Shown here one piece after another: positions 7,031 through 15,671 of a stretch of DNA of 64,000 nucleotides (within the stretch, counting starts at the first letter, position 1; each line of letters begins with the position of its first letter). The position numbers and the translations under genes were made by a program. Source of the stretch: CAWJMD01 sp963845675 (lineage in GTDB: Bacteria > Actinomycetota > Actinomycetes > Actinomycetales > CAWJMD01); contig CAWJSX010000005.1 in assembly GCA_963845675.1 (NCBI GenBank), forward strand, positions 124,001-188,000, read 5' to 3'. The notes under the pieces were generated by a model that was given only the letters and a program-made list of their open reading frames with translations, searched no databases and was not told the origin of the DNA.

Positions 7031-7897
7031 ATGACGCTCCCACCCGACCAGTCGACCGTCCCGGTGTGCCCGCGGCACCCGGACCGCGAGTCGTACGTGC
7101 GCTGCCAGCGCTGCATGCGGCCGGTGTGCCCGGAGTGCCAGCGCCAGGCTGCGGTCGGGGTCCAGTGCGTCGACTGCGCCCGCGAGGGAGCGAGGAGCGT
7201 CCGCACCGGGACGACCGTCTTCGGCGGGCAGCCGACGGACGGGCGTCCGATCGTCACCTGGACCCTGATCGGCCTCTGCGTGCTGGGGAACGTGCTCCAG
7301 CGCGTGCCCGGCCTCGGGGTGACCGAAGCGTTCGCGTTCGTGCCGGGTCTTGCGCAGCAGGAGCCGTGGCGGTTCCTCACCGCCGCGTTCCTGCACAGCG
7401 CCGGGGCGATCCCGTTCGGCCTGCTCCACATCGGGCTCAACATGTACGCGCTCTACATCATCGGTCCCTACCTGGAGAGGCTGTTCGGTCGCGCGCGCTT
7501 CCTCGCGCTGTACCTGGTCAGCGCGTTCGGCGGGTCGGTCGGCTTCGAGCTGCTGACCTCGAACGTCGACTCCTCCGGACGGGCGACCGCGACGGTCGGC
7601 GCGTCCGGCGCCGTGTTCGGCCTCTTCGGGGCGCTCCTCATCGTGCAGCGACGGCTCGACCGCCAGATCGGCCAGGTGGCCGTGATCCTGGCGGTCAACC
7701 TCGTCTACGGGTTCTTCATCCCGTTCATCGCGTGGCAGGCCCACCTGGGCGGCGTCGCCGTCGGAGCGCTCGCAGCCCTCGTCCTGGTCAACGCGCCGCG
7801 GGGGCACCGGTCCCTCGTGCAGTGGTCGGGTCTTGCGGTCCTCACCGTCGGGCTGGTCGTCCTCGCGGTGCTGGGCCTGTCGTTCCAGTTCGCGTGA
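7031..7897 (+). CDS. rhomboid family intramembrane serine protease with N-terminal zinc finger
   Basis: The product has 288 residues. Residues about 12-48 are a B-box-like zinc-binding domain: C-P-R-H-P, C-Q-R-C, C-P-E-C and C-V-D-C. Six transmembrane segments follow. The catalytic serine is in V-G-A-S-G-A-V-F-G (about residue 195) and the catalytic histidine in W-Q-A-H-L-G-G (about 240); the H-x-x-x-N motif H-I-G-L-N-M-Y is also present. I chose ATG 7031; the frame is open further upstream but overlaps ppiA. Zinc-finger rhomboids at this position, after ppiA, are typical for Actinobacteria. The substrates are unknown. Confidence 0.92.
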   Translation: MTLPPDQSTVPVCPRHPDRESYVRCQRCMRPVCPECQRQAAVGVQCVDCAREGARSVRTGTTVFGGQPTDGRPIVTWTLIGLCVLGNVLQRVPGLGVTEAFAFVPGLAQQEPWRFLTAAFLHSAGAIPFGLLHIGLNMYALYIIGPYLERLFGRARFLALYLVSAFGGSVGFELLTSNVDSSGRATATVGASGAVFGLFGALLIVQRRLDRQIGQVAVILAVNLVYGFFIPFIAWQAHLGGVAVGALAALVLVNAPRGHRSLVQWSGLAVLTVGLVVLAVLGLSFQFA

Positions 7898-7915
7898 CCT
7901 CGCCCGTCCGGGTGG

Positions 7916-7934
7916 TTATCCACACTGTGGACAA
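7916..7934. promoter_or_regulatory. pair of inverted DnaA-box sequences
   Basis: TTATCCACA at 7916-7924 is a perfect consensus DnaA box. It is followed after one base by TGTGGACAA (7926-7934), an inverted box with one change. They lie between the converging rhomboid and crgA genes, a few kilobases from where gyrA should end. A simple hairpin is the alternative reading. Confidence 0.5.
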
Positions 7935-7991
7935 CGCCTGGGGAAAACCACAGCCGTGTGATTCCACCCTGACGAGGGGCGATCGGGTGGC

Positions 7992-8240
7992 TCAGCGCCA
8001 GCGCGTCGTCATGACGAAGCCGACCAGCACCACGCCGAAGCCGGCCACCAGGTTCCAGTTGCCCCAGCCGGGGACCGGGTACTCGGTACGGCTGATGTAG
8101 AACACGACGATCCAGGCCAGCCCGATCAGGAACATGGCCAGCATCACCGGTACGAACCACGGCGGGCTCACCTTGGGGCCACCCGACTTCTCCGGTGGGG
8201 CCGTGTACGCGCGCTTGCGGCGGATCCTCGACTCGGGCAC
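7992..8240 (-). CDS. crgA: cell division protein CrgA
   Basis: The product has 82 residues, the usual size. A basic N-terminus (M-P-E-S-R-I-R-R-K-R) is followed by two transmembrane segments at about 27-48 and 63-80, joined by the conserved loop S-R-T-E-Y-P-V-P-G-W-G-N-W-N. CrgA is an inner-membrane protein that binds FtsZ, FtsQ and penicillin-binding proteins at the septum and regulates division. The position beside the sortase and PknB/PknA block is conserved. It diverges from the DUF881 gene. Confidence 0.95.
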   Translation of the reverse strand: MPESRIRRKRAYTAPPEKSGGPKVSPPWFVPVMLAMFLIGLAWIVVFYISRTEYPVPGWGNWNLVAGFGVVLVGFVMTTRWR

Positions 8241-8331
8241 GCCGTCCTCCTGTCCTGGGGTGAGCCCTTAGCCTAGGGGTAGCGGCTGCGGCGAGCGGTC
8301 GACCCGGTCGGGCAGCGGAGGGGAGGCAGGC

Positions 8332-9120
8332 GTGACGCAGCACGAGCACCAGCACGAGCACCACCGCCACCGTCAGCGCCGCTCCGTCACCAGCACCCTC
8401 GCGGTCGGCCTCGTCCTGGCCACGGCCGGCGCCCTGTTCGCCACCAGCGCCGGTACCGCGGCCGGCACCGACCTGCGCGCCGACGGGCAGGACCTCTCGG
8501 GTCTCGTCCACAGCGAGTCGGCACGCCTCGACGAGCGCAGCGCGACCGTCGCGCGCCTGCGCACCGAGGTCGAGGAGCTCTCCGGCGCCGTCGGTGACGA
8601 GGCCGCGACGTCACTGGCGGAGCGGGCCGACCAGCTCTCCGGCCCGGCACAGATGCAGCCCGTCCGCGGACCCGGGCTCGTCGTCAGCCTCGATGACGCC
8701 TCCTTCGACAGGGTGCTGCCGCCTGAGTTCGGCCCCAATGACCGTGTCGTCCACCAGCAGGACGTGCAGGCGGTCGTCAACGCGCTGTGGGCAGCGGGCG
8801 CCGAGGCGATGATGCTGATGGACCAGCGGGTGATCTCCACCAGTGCGGTCCGGTGCGTGGGCGCGACCCTGCACCTGCAGGGCCGTGTCTACTCACCCCC
8901 CTACGTGATCACGGCGATCGGCGACCAGGACCGGCTCCAGGAGGGCCTCGACGCGTCACCCCAGATCGACGTCTACCGGCAGTTCGTCCGCCGCATCGGC
9001 CTCGGCTACGAGGTGCAGGCGCGCGACGACATCCCGATGCCCGCCTACGAGGGCTCCCTGGACCTCCAGTACGCCCGACCTCCCGCCGACGACGGCGCGA
9101 CCCCGGCGGCCGTGCCGTGA
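8332..9120 (+). CDS. DUF881 family protein
   Basis: The product has 262 residues and starts at GTG 8332, preceded by GGAGGGGAGG. A histidine/glutamine-rich N-terminus (repeated H-E-H-Q) leads into one membrane segment at about 21-42, then a coiled-coil stretch (about 55-105). The DUF881 domain follows, with G-P-G-L-V-V-S-L-D-D, a N-A-L-W-x-A-G-A-E-A motif, and S-P-P-Y-V-I-T-A-I-G-D. This resembles the extracellular domain found with division proteins in Firmicutes and Actinobacteria. It is translationally coupled to the sortase gene (GTGA overlap). Confidence 0.88.
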   Translation: MTQHEHQHEHHRHRQRRSVTSTLAVGLVLATAGALFATSAGTAAGTDLRADGQDLSGLVHSESARLDERSATVARLRTEVEELSGAVGDEAATSLAERADQLSGPAQMQPVRGPGLVVSLDDASFDRVLPPEFGPNDRVVHQQDVQAVVNALWAAGAEAMMLMDQRVISTSAVRCVGATLHLQGRVYSPPYVITAIGDQDRLQEGLDASPQIDVYRQFVRRIGLGYEVQARDDIPMPAYEGSLDLQYARPPADDGATPAAVP

Positions 9121-9830
9121 TCCGGGCCGCGGTGAGCGGCCTCGGGGAGCTGCTGATCACGGTCGGTCTGCTGCTGCTGCTGTTCGTCACCTGGCAGCTG
9201 TGGTGGACGGATGTCGTCGCCGGCGCCGAGCAGCAGCAGATCGCGACCGACCTGAGGGACTCCTGGTCGGACGAGCGCCCGGCCGTGGTCGCCGGGGGCC
9301 AGGAACCGGCGCCGACCGACATCCCCCCGATGACGGACCCACCGGCCATGACCGCCCCGTCGCCCCGGGTCGGCGTTCGCGCTCGTCCACATCCCCCGGT
9401 TCGGTGAGGACTACGCACGGCCGGTCATCGAGGGGACGACGCTCGACCTGCTGGAGCGGGGTGTCGGCCACTACGACGGCGCCGCCCTGCCGGGGGCCGT
9501 GGGCAACTTCGCCGTGGCCGGGCACCGCGTCACGTACGCCAAGCCCTTCAACCTGATCGCGGAGCTCGTGCCGGGCGACGCGATCGTCGTCGAGACCAGG
9601 ACACGTGGTTCACCTACCGGGTGCGCTCGTCCACGATCGTCACCCCCGACCGCGTCGACGTCGTGGCTCCCGTCCCGGAGCAGCCGTCCGCCGAGCCGAC
9701 GGAACGGCTGATGACGCTGACGAGCTGCCACCCGATGTTCTCCGCGCGTGAGCGGTACATCGTGTACGCGGTGCTGGAGTCGTGGCAGCCCGCGGGCGAC
9801 GGCCCCCCGACCAGCCTGGCGGTGGGCTGA
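9117..9830 (+). pseudogene. class E sortase, frameshifted as read
   Basis: Starting at GTG 9117, the frame gives a membrane segment (L-L-I-T-V-G-L-L-L-L-L-F) and a linker. It breaks in a CCCCGGG run near 9363-9370, continues in a second frame (A-L-V-H-I-P-R-F-G, V-A-G-H-R-V-T-Y with the catalytic histidine), breaks again near 9598 where one A seems missing, and ends with L-T-S-C-H-P (catalytic cysteine) and S-A-R-E-R-Y (arginine). All catalytic residues survive and total length stays divisible by three, so a functional class E sortase read with two sequence errors is likely. It anchors surface proteins by transpeptidation; no LPxTG-type substrate is seen in the window. Confidence 0.8.
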
Positions 9831-9991
9831 TGTACGGATGGATCTGGCGGCACCTGCCGGGACCCCTCGTCGTCCGGCTGCTGCTGGCGCTCGTCGCGAT
9901 CGTCGCCGTGGTGGCGGTCTGCTTCGTCTGGCTCTTCCCGGTCGTCGCGCCCTACGTTCCCTTCAACGACACCACCGTGGGTGACCAGTGA
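9830..9991 (+). CDS. small single-pass membrane protein
   Basis: The product has 53 residues and starts at ATG 9830, overlapping the sortase stop by one base. It has a short basic head (M-Y-G-W-I-W-R-H), one long hydrophobic segment (about residues 14-40) and a polar tail, and it overlaps pabA by four bases (GTGA). Small membrane proteins at this place between sortase and pabA recur in related Actinobacteria, so a partner role for the sortase is possible. The function is unknown. Confidence 0.6.
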   Translation: MYGWIWRHLPGPLVVRLLLALVAIVAVVAVCFVWLFPVVAPYVPFNDTTVGDQ

Positions 9992-10620
9992 CCACGTCCG
10001 TCCTCGTCGTCGACAACTACGACAGCTTCGTCTACACGATCGTCGGCTACCTCGAGCAGCTCGGCGCCCGCTGCCGAGTGGTGCGCAACGACGCCGTGGG
10101 CCCCGAGGCGGCCGACGACGTCGACGGCGTGCTGGTCTCCCCCGGTCCGGGAACCCCCGACCGCGCCGGCGTGAGCGAGGCCGTGATCCGGCGCTGCGCC
10201 GAGACCTCCCGGCCCATGCTGGGCGTGTGCCTCGGGCACCAGGCGCTCGCGGAGGTCTACGGCGCCACGGTCACGCATGCCGACGAGCTCATGCACGGCA
10301 AGACCAGCACCGTCCTGCACGAGGGGCGCGGCGTCCTCGACGGACTCCCGATGTCCTTCACCGCGACGCGCTACCACTCGCTCGCCGTGGTCGCCGACAC
10401 CGTGCCCACCGAGCTGGACGTGACGGCCCGCACCGAGGGCGGCATCGTGATGGGCGTGCAGCACCGCGAGCTGCCGCTGTTCGGTGTCCAGTTCCACCCC
10501 GAGTCGGTGCTCACCGAGGGTGGGCACCGCCTGCTGGCGAACTGGCTCGCCGCCTGCGGGGACACCGAGGCCGTCTCCCGTAGCCACGGGCTCGCGCCGC
10601 TGGTGCGCTCCCACAGCTGA
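9988..10620 (+). CDS. pabA: aminodeoxychorismate/anthranilate synthase glutamine amidotransferase subunit
   Basis: The product has 210 residues. This class I glutamine amidotransferase starts with V-V-D-N-Y-D-S-F-V. The nucleophile cysteine is in L-G-V-C-L-G-H-Q-A-L (about residue 77), and the histidine/glutamate pair is in Q-F-H-P-E-S (about 170-174). V-S-P-G-P-G-T-P is the oxyanion region. It supplies ammonia from glutamine to a chorismate-using partner for folate or tryptophan synthesis. Because no trpE/pabB is adjacent, the exact partner cannot be decided. The start GTG overlaps the previous gene, and a large hairpin follows. Confidence 0.92.
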   Translation: MTTSVLVVDNYDSFVYTIVGYLEQLGARCRVVRNDAVGPEAADDVDGVLVSPGPGTPDRAGVSEAVIRRCAETSRPMLGVCLGHQALAEVYGATVTHADELMHGKTSTVLHEGRGVLDGLPMSFTATRYHSLAVVADTVPTELDVTARTEGGIVMGVQHRELPLFGVQFHPESVLTEGGHRLLANWLAACGDTEAVSRSHGLAPLVRSHS

Positions 10621-10628
10621 CGCCCACA

Positions 10629-10687
10629 CCGACTGGTCGCACCTGGCGCAACACGCCGAGCGTGTCGCGCCAAGTCTGACCAGTCGG
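10629..10687. terminator. nested-stem bidirectional terminator
   Basis: Outer arms CCGACTGGTC (10629-10638) and GACCAGTCGG (10678-10687) pair perfectly. An inner TGGCGC/GCGCCA pair with ACA/TGT extends the structure. It lies between the converging pabA and pknB genes. Confidence 0.75.
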
Positions 10688-10714
10688 CGGCGGGAAGGGG
10701 TGGGGTGGGGTGGG

Positions 10715-12697
10715 TCAGGGGACCACCGGCGGGACGGTCGGTGCCGGCTCGGTGGGTGCCGGCTCGATCGGCGGCGGCTCCGTCTCGGTCGGCGGCGGCG
10801 GCGCCGTCGCGATCGTCAGGGTGATCGTGCTGCCCTGCTCGACCGAACCGGCACCGGGGTCCTGCGACAGCACGGTGTCGGGGGCGACGCTGCCGTCCTC
10901 CTGGCCCACCGACTCGGCGCCCAGACCCAGGTTGAGGAGGATGTCGCGCGCCTCCAGGTAGGGCTTGCCCTGGAGGTCGGGCACCGTCACCTCACCGGAC
11001 GAGACCACCAGCGACACGACGGTGCCCTCCGGCACGCTCGCCCCCGCCTCGGGCTCGGACGAGATGACGCGGTCCTTCGCGACCTTCGGGTCGTCGGTCG
11101 TCGTGATGTCGCCGACCCTCAGACCGGCCTCCTCCAGCAGGTCCCGGGCCTCCGCCTGCGTCTTCCCGGCGAGGTCGGGGACCTGCGCCTCGGCGACGCC
11201 GAGCGACAGCACGACGGTGACGGTCGCGCCGTCATCGACCTCCGTCCCCGCCTCGGGGTCCTGGCGGATGACCGAGTCGAGCGGGACGCTGTCGCTGTTC
11301 TCCGCCGTGCCCTCGGCATACACCAGCCCGGCCTCGTCGAGGGCGGCCTTGGCCTCCACCTTGGTCAGCCCCGTGACGGTGGGGACGGCCGTCCCCGACG
11401 TCGTCGGGGTGTCCGGCTGCACCACCTGGGTGATGAGGAAGGCGGCGAGGGCGAAGACGGCGAGCACGGCCAGCGCGAGGGCGACGTACCCCGCAGCCCG
11501 GCGTCGGGGCGGCTCGTCGTCGTCGTAGTCGACCTGGTCGATCGCGACCTCGTCGTCCGAGACCGGCAGGGGCGCGGGGACGATCGTCGGGATGGCCGTG
11601 GTGGCGGCGGTCGCCGCCGCTGCGCCCACCCCTGCAGCGGCGACGGTCGGCGCCGCGATCGGGCGGCCGGCGTGGGCGGCGAGCAGGTCGGCACGGAACG
11701 CCCGTGCGTCCGGGTAGCGGTCGTCTCGGTCCTTCGCCAGCGCGTGCAGCACGACACGGTCGAGGGCCGCCGGCACCTCGGGGTTGAAGGTGCTCGGTGG
11801 CTGGGGGATCTCCCGCACGTGCTGGTAGGCGACCGACACCGGCGAGTCGCCGACGAACGGGGGCCGTCCGGTCAGGAGCTCGTACAGCAGGCACCCGGCG
11901 GAGTAGAGGTCGCTGCGGGCGTCGACGGTCTCGCCGCGGGCCTGCTCGGGCGACAGGTACTGGGCGGTGCCGATGACGGCCTGCGTCTGCGTCATCGTCG
12001 CGGACGAGTCCGCGACCGCACGCGCGATGCCGAAGTCCATCACCTTCACCGAACCGCTGGGCGTGACCATCACGTTCGCGGGCTTGATGTCACGGTGGAC
12101 GATGCCCGCGCGGTGGCTGTACTCCAGGGCGGACAGCACCCCGGCGGTCATCTGGACCGCGTGGTCCACGTCCATCGGCAGCGGGTTCTCGTGCTCGTCC
12201 TCGCCGCTCGTCGACAGCGGGCGCGTCGCGCTCTCGGGACCGGTCCGGCCGTAGGGGCCGCCGGCCACGTTCGTCGGGCGCTCCATCGCTGCCGTCGCGG
12301 CGGGGTCGGCGTGCCGCCCCTTCGCGCGGCTGGCGCGACCCGCCTCCGTTGCCTCGTCGCCGGAGTGCAGGATCTCGCGGAGCGTCCGGCCCTCGACGTA
12401 CTCCATGACGATGAACGGCACGTGCTCCTCGACACCGCCGACGCCTGTCGAGACGTCCTCACCGGTGTCGTACACCGCGACGATGGACGGATGGTTCAGC
12501 GCGGCGGCCGACTGCGCCTCCCGGCGGAAACGGGCCTGGAAGTTGGGGTCTCGGGCCATGTCGGCCCTCAGCATCTTGATGGCCACCTGCCGCCCGAGCC
12601 GGATGTCCCGACCGGCGTGCACGACGGCCATCCCGCCACGTCCGAGGAGCTCCCCGATCTCGTAGCGGTGCGCGAGCACCTTGAGCTGGTCGTCCAC
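10715..12697 (-). CDS. pknB: Ser/Thr protein kinase PknB with PASTA domains
   Basis: The product has 660 residues and starts at GTG 12697, overlapping the pknA stop by one base. The kinase domain (about 10-345) has G-R-G-G-M-A-V-V, lysine in V-A-I-K-M, catalytic loop H-R-D-I-K-P-A-N, and D-F-G. One transmembrane segment follows a basic stretch near residue 400. Three PASTA repeats come after it, beginning V-P-T-V-T-G-L, V-P-D-L-A-G-K and V-P-D-L-Q-G-K, and then a Pro/Glu/Thr tail. PASTA domains bind peptidoglycan fragments, and the kinase regulates growth and division. An extra Ala/Gly-rich segment of about 60 residues lies between T-L-R-E-I-L-H and the helix before the catalytic loop, which is unusual for PknB. 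Confidence 0.95.
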   Translation of the reverse strand: MDDQLKVLAHRYEIGELLGRGGMAVVHAGRDIRLGRQVAIKMLRADMARDPNFQARFRREAQSAAALNHPSIVAVYDTGEDVSTGVGGVEEHVPFIVMEYVEGRTLREILHSGDEATEAGRASRAKGRHADPAATAAMERPTNVAGGPYGRTGPESATRPLSTSGEDEHENPLPMDVDHAVQMTAGVLSALEYSHRAGIVHRDIKPANVMVTPSGSVKVMDFGIARAVADSSATMTQTQAVIGTAQYLSPEQARGETVDARSDLYSAGCLLYELLTGRPPFVGDSPVSVAYQHVREIPQPPSTFNPEVPAALDRVVLHALAKDRDDRYPDARAFRADLLAAHAGRPIAAPTVAAAGVGAAAATAATTAIPTIVPAPLPVSDDEVAIDQVDYDDDEPPRRRAAGYVALALAVLAVFALAAFLITQVVQPDTPTTSGTAVPTVTGLTKVEAKAALDEAGLVYAEGTAENSDSVPLDSVIRQDPEAGTEVDDGATVTVVLSLGVAEAQVPDLAGKTQAEARDLLEEAGLRVGDITTTDDPKVAKDRVISSEPEAGASVPEGTVVSLVVSSGEVTVPDLQGKPYLEARDILLNLGLGAESVGQEDGSVAPDTVLSQDPGAGSVEQGSTITLTIATAPPPPTETEPPPIEPAPTEPAPTVPPVVP

Positions 12698-14220
12698 TAG
12701 TCGTCTCCACCTTCGTCGTCACCCGAGCCCGAGGCCCCGCCCTCGCTGTACTCCACCACCACCGTGTCGCCCTCGGCGTACGTGCCCTCCGCCACGGCGG
12801 TCACGGTGTCCTTCTTCTCCTCCGACGCCGCGGCCGGGACCGCATCCACCTCGAGCCCGAGCTCCTCCAGGTCCTTGGTGACGTCCTTCAGCTTGCGGCC
12901 CACGTAGTCGGCGGCCACGACCTCGATGCCCTCCGGCTCCGGCTCCGGCTCCGGCTCGGGCTCCGTGGCGGGCGGTGTCGTCTCCGCTGGCGGTTCGGTG
13001 GCCGGGGGTTCCGTGGCCGGGGGGTCCGTCGCCGGGGGTTCCGTCGCCGCCGGCGGCGTCGTCTGGGGGTCGTCTCCCCCGAAGAGGCCGCTGGCCGCCA
13101 GTGCCCCGACGAGCACGAAGAGCAGGAGGGCGACCAGGGCGATCAGCGGGCCGGTGGCGCGGCGCCGGCGGGGGGCGGCGCCGGGACTCGTCGTCCGGGA
13201 CACGGCAGATGTCGTGGACGCGCCGTGCGCCGCCGCGGGCGGGGCCGCCGGCATCATCCGGGTGCCGGCCTGGCCGGCGTCGGCCGGACCGTCGCCGGCG
13301 CCCATCACGGCGGTCCGGTCCATCGCCTGGGTCGCGGCCGTCGCAGCCGCAGCGCCCGCCGCCCCAGCGGCAGCCGCCCCGGCCGGCATCCTGCCCTCGC
13401 GCGCCTGCTGCGCCGCGGCGGCGAAGGCCGCGCCGTCCGCCGGCCGCTGCGACGCCTCCTTGGCCATCGCCATCTCGATCAGGGCCCGGACGGGGGCGGG
13501 CACGTCGTCCGGCAGCGGGGTGGGGGTGTCGTTGACGTGCGCCATCGCCTGGGCCACCGCGGAGTCGCCGCCGAACGGGCGGCTCCCGCTGACGGCCTCG
13601 TAGGCGACGACACCGAGCGCGTAGACGTCGCTGGCGGGGGTCGCTCCGCGACCCATCGCCTGCTCCGGAGCCAGGTACTGCGCCGTCCCCATCACCTGGC
13701 CGGTAGCCGTCATCGGCACCTGGTCGACGGCGCGTGCGATGCCGAAGTCGGTGACCTTGACCTGCCCGTCGGGCGTGACCAGGAGGTTGCCCGGCTTGAC
13801 GTCGCGGTGCACGACCCCGGCCGCGTGGGCCGCGGCCAGACCTTGCGCCGCCTGACCCAGCAGGTCCATCGCGCGGTCGGCGGACAGGCGCCCCTGGCGT
13901 GCGAGCTCGTCCGAGAGCGGTTCTCCGGGAACGAGCTCCATCACCAGGTACGCGGACTCGCGCCCGCCCTCGCTGGTCTCGCCGTAGTCGTAGACCCCGG
14001 CGATGTTGGGGTGCGACAACGCGGCCGTGTGCCGCGCCTCCGCACGGAACCGGTCGAGGAACCCTGGGTCCGAGGTGTACTCGGGCTTCAGCACCTTCAC
14101 CGCGACGTCGCGACCGAGCACCTGGTCGACGGCACGCCAGACCTCGCCCATGCCGCCGACGGCGATCGGGTCCTGCAGCTCGTACCGGTCCCCGAGCCGG
14201 TCGCCCACCTGGTGCCTCAT
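12697..14220 (-). CDS. pknA: Ser/Thr protein kinase PknA
   Basis: The product has 507 residues and starts at ATG 14220, overlapping the pbpA stop by four bases. The kinase domain (about 8-265) shows V-G-G-M-G-E-V-W, V-A-V-K-V-L, H-R-D-V-K-P-G-N and D-F-G-I-A. An Ala-rich linker and one transmembrane segment (about 360-382) are followed by a tandem Pro/Thr/Glu repeat and an E-P-E-P tract, then one PASTA-like domain (Y-V-G-R-K-L-K-D-V). Mycobacterial PknA lacks a PASTA domain, so this copy differs. It is probably co-regulated with pknB and phosphorylates cell-shape and division proteins. Confidence 0.93.
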   Translation of the reverse strand: MRHQVGDRLGDRYELQDPIAVGGMGEVWRAVDQVLGRDVAVKVLKPEYTSDPGFLDRFRAEARHTAALSHPNIAGVYDYGETSEGGRESAYLVMELVPGEPLSDELARQGRLSADRAMDLLGQAAQGLAAAHAAGVVHRDVKPGNLLVTPDGQVKVTDFGIARAVDQVPMTATGQVMGTAQYLAPEQAMGRGATPASDVYALGVVAYEAVSGSRPFGGDSAVAQAMAHVNDTPTPLPDDVPAPVRALIEMAMAKEASQRPADGAAFAAAAQQAREGRMPAGAAAAGAAGAAAATAATQAMDRTAVMGAGDGPADAGQAGTRMMPAAPPAAAHGASTTSAVSRTTSPGAAPRRRRATGPLIALVALLLFVLVGALAASGLFGGDDPQTTPPAATEPPATDPPATEPPATEPPAETTPPATEPEPEPEPEPEGIEVVAADYVGRKLKDVTKDLEELGLEVDAVPAAASEEKKDTVTAVAEGTYAEGDTVVVEYSEGGASGSGDDEGGDD

Positions 14221-15671
14221 CGCGCGAGCACCGCCTGCATCACGGCCTTGGCGATCGGCGCAGCCGTGCGTCCACCCGAGGCCTCGTCGCCGGCCGACCC
14301 CCCGGACTCCACGACCACGGCAACCGCGACCTGCGGGTTGTCGGCGGGCGCGAACGACGTGAACCACGCGTGCGGCGACTGACCCTCGGCATGCTGCGCC
14401 GTGCCCGTCTTTCCGGCGACGGCGACGCCGTCGATCTGCGCGGCGCGGCCGGTGCCGTCCTCCACGACGGTCGTCATCATCCGTGTCAGCGCTGCGGCGG
14501 TCTCGGGCGAGACGGCCTGGCCCAGGCTCTGGGGTGACGGGGACTCCAGGGTCTCGAGGTCGTCCGCGACCACCTCGGCCACGACGTTGGGCTGCATGAC
14601 CTCCCCGCCGTTGGCGACCGCCGCGCTGACCATCGCGACCTGCAGGGGCGTGACGCGTACGTCGAACTGGCCGATGCCGGCCTGAGCCTCCTGCGGCTCG
14701 TTCATCTCCGCCGGCACCGAGCTGGGCGTCACGCGCAAGGGGATGCGCATCGCCTGGCCGAACCCGAACTTGTCGGCCTGCTCACGGATCGTGTCACCGC
14801 CGAGCTCCATGCCCAGGTACCCGAACGCGGTGTTGCACGAGATCCGCAGCGCGTTGGTCAGCGACACCTCGTCGTTGCTGCCGCACGCCCGTCCGCCGGA
14901 GTTCGGGAGGTTGGTGCTCGTCTGGGGCAGGTCGAGCTCGGCCGGCCCCGGCAGCACGGAGTCCTCCGTGAAGCTGCCCGACTCGAGCGCCGCGGCGGCC
15001 GTGACGACCTTGAAGACCGAGCCCGGCGGGTACAGGTCGCCGGCGATCGCGCGGTTGACCAGGGGGTCGGTCTCGTCGGCGAGGAGCGCCTGCCACTGCT
15101 GGGCGACGGCGGCGGAGTCGTGCGCGGCGAGGGCGTTCGGGTCGTAGGTGGGATTGGAGACCATCGCGAGCACGTTGCCGGTGGCGGGGTCGAGAGCCAC
15201 GACCGCACCGCGCTGGTCTCCCAGCGAGTCCGCGGCCGCCTTCTGCACCTGCGGGTCGATGGTCAGCTGCACGGTCGCGCCCTTGGGCTCGCGGCCCTGG
15301 ACCAGGTCACCGAGGCGCCGGTAGAACTGCTCGTCCGCGGTGCCGGACAACAGCTCCGACTCCGTGTCCTCGATGCCGGTGGCGCCGAAGTTCAGGGAGA
15401 AGAAGCCGGTGACGTGGGCGTAGAGCGGACCCTCGGGATACGTCCGCAGCCGCTTGTACTGGTCGTCGACGGGGACGGAGACCGCGATCTCCTGGCCGCC
15501 CACGACGATCGGGCCGCGGTCGCGGCTGAGCTCGTCGAGGATCGTGCGCCGGTTGCGGGCGTCGGCCGAGAGGTCCTCCGCCGAGACGTACTGCGTCCAC
15601 GTGGTGCTCACCAGCAGCGAGGCGAAGAGCGCGAAGGCCACGATCGCGAGGCGGCGCAGGGGGGTGTTCAC
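14217..15671 (-). CDS. pbpA: class B penicillin-binding protein PbpA
   Basis: The product has 484 residues and starts at GTG 15671, overlapping the rodA stop by four bases. A short cytoplasmic tail and one membrane anchor (about 7-27) precede a pedestal domain (about 30-160). The transpeptidase domain has S-V-F-K (active serine motif), S-C-N and K-T-G-T-A. D,D-transpeptidases of this type cross-link peptidoglycan together with the RodA glycosyltransferase encoded just upstream, and PbpA is a known partner of PknB-type kinases in mycobacteria. Confidence 0.95.
   Translation of the reverse strand: MNTPLRRLAIVAFALFASLLVSTTWTQYVSAEDLSADARNRRTILDELSRDRGPIVVGGQEIAVSVPVDDQYKRLRTYPEGPLYAHVTGFFSLNFGATGIEDTESELLSGTADEQFYRRLGDLVQGREPKGATVQLTIDPQVQKAAADSLGDQRGAVVALDPATGNVLAMVSNPTYDPNALAAHDSAAVAQQWQALLADETDPLVNRAIAGDLYPPGSVFKVVTAAAALESGSFTEDSVLPGPAELDLPQTSTNLPNSGGRACGSNDEVSLTNALRISCNTAFGYLGMELGGDTIREQADKFGFGQAMRIPLRVTPSSVPAEMNEPQEAQAGIGQFDVRVTPLQVAMVSAAVANGGEVMQPNVVAEVVADDLETLESPSPQSLGQAVSPETAAALTRMMTTVVEDGTGRAAQIDGVAVAGKTGTAQHAEGQSPHAWFTSFAPADNPQVAVAVVVESGGSAGDEASGGRTAAPIAKAVMQAVLAR

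Noticed and set aside
8241..8331. Possible riboswitch or attenuator between crgA and the DUF881 gene
   Set aside because: Only 91 bases between divergent genes; no conserved aptamer-like pairing seen, so ordinary promoters are enough.
13225..14382. Long open frames antisense to pknA (and similar ones antisense to oligopeptidase B at 36093-38246 and to the Tad genes)
   Set aside because: High GC gives long open shadow frames; their sequences are Arg/Gly/His-rich without domains, while the opposite strand encodes complete known proteins.
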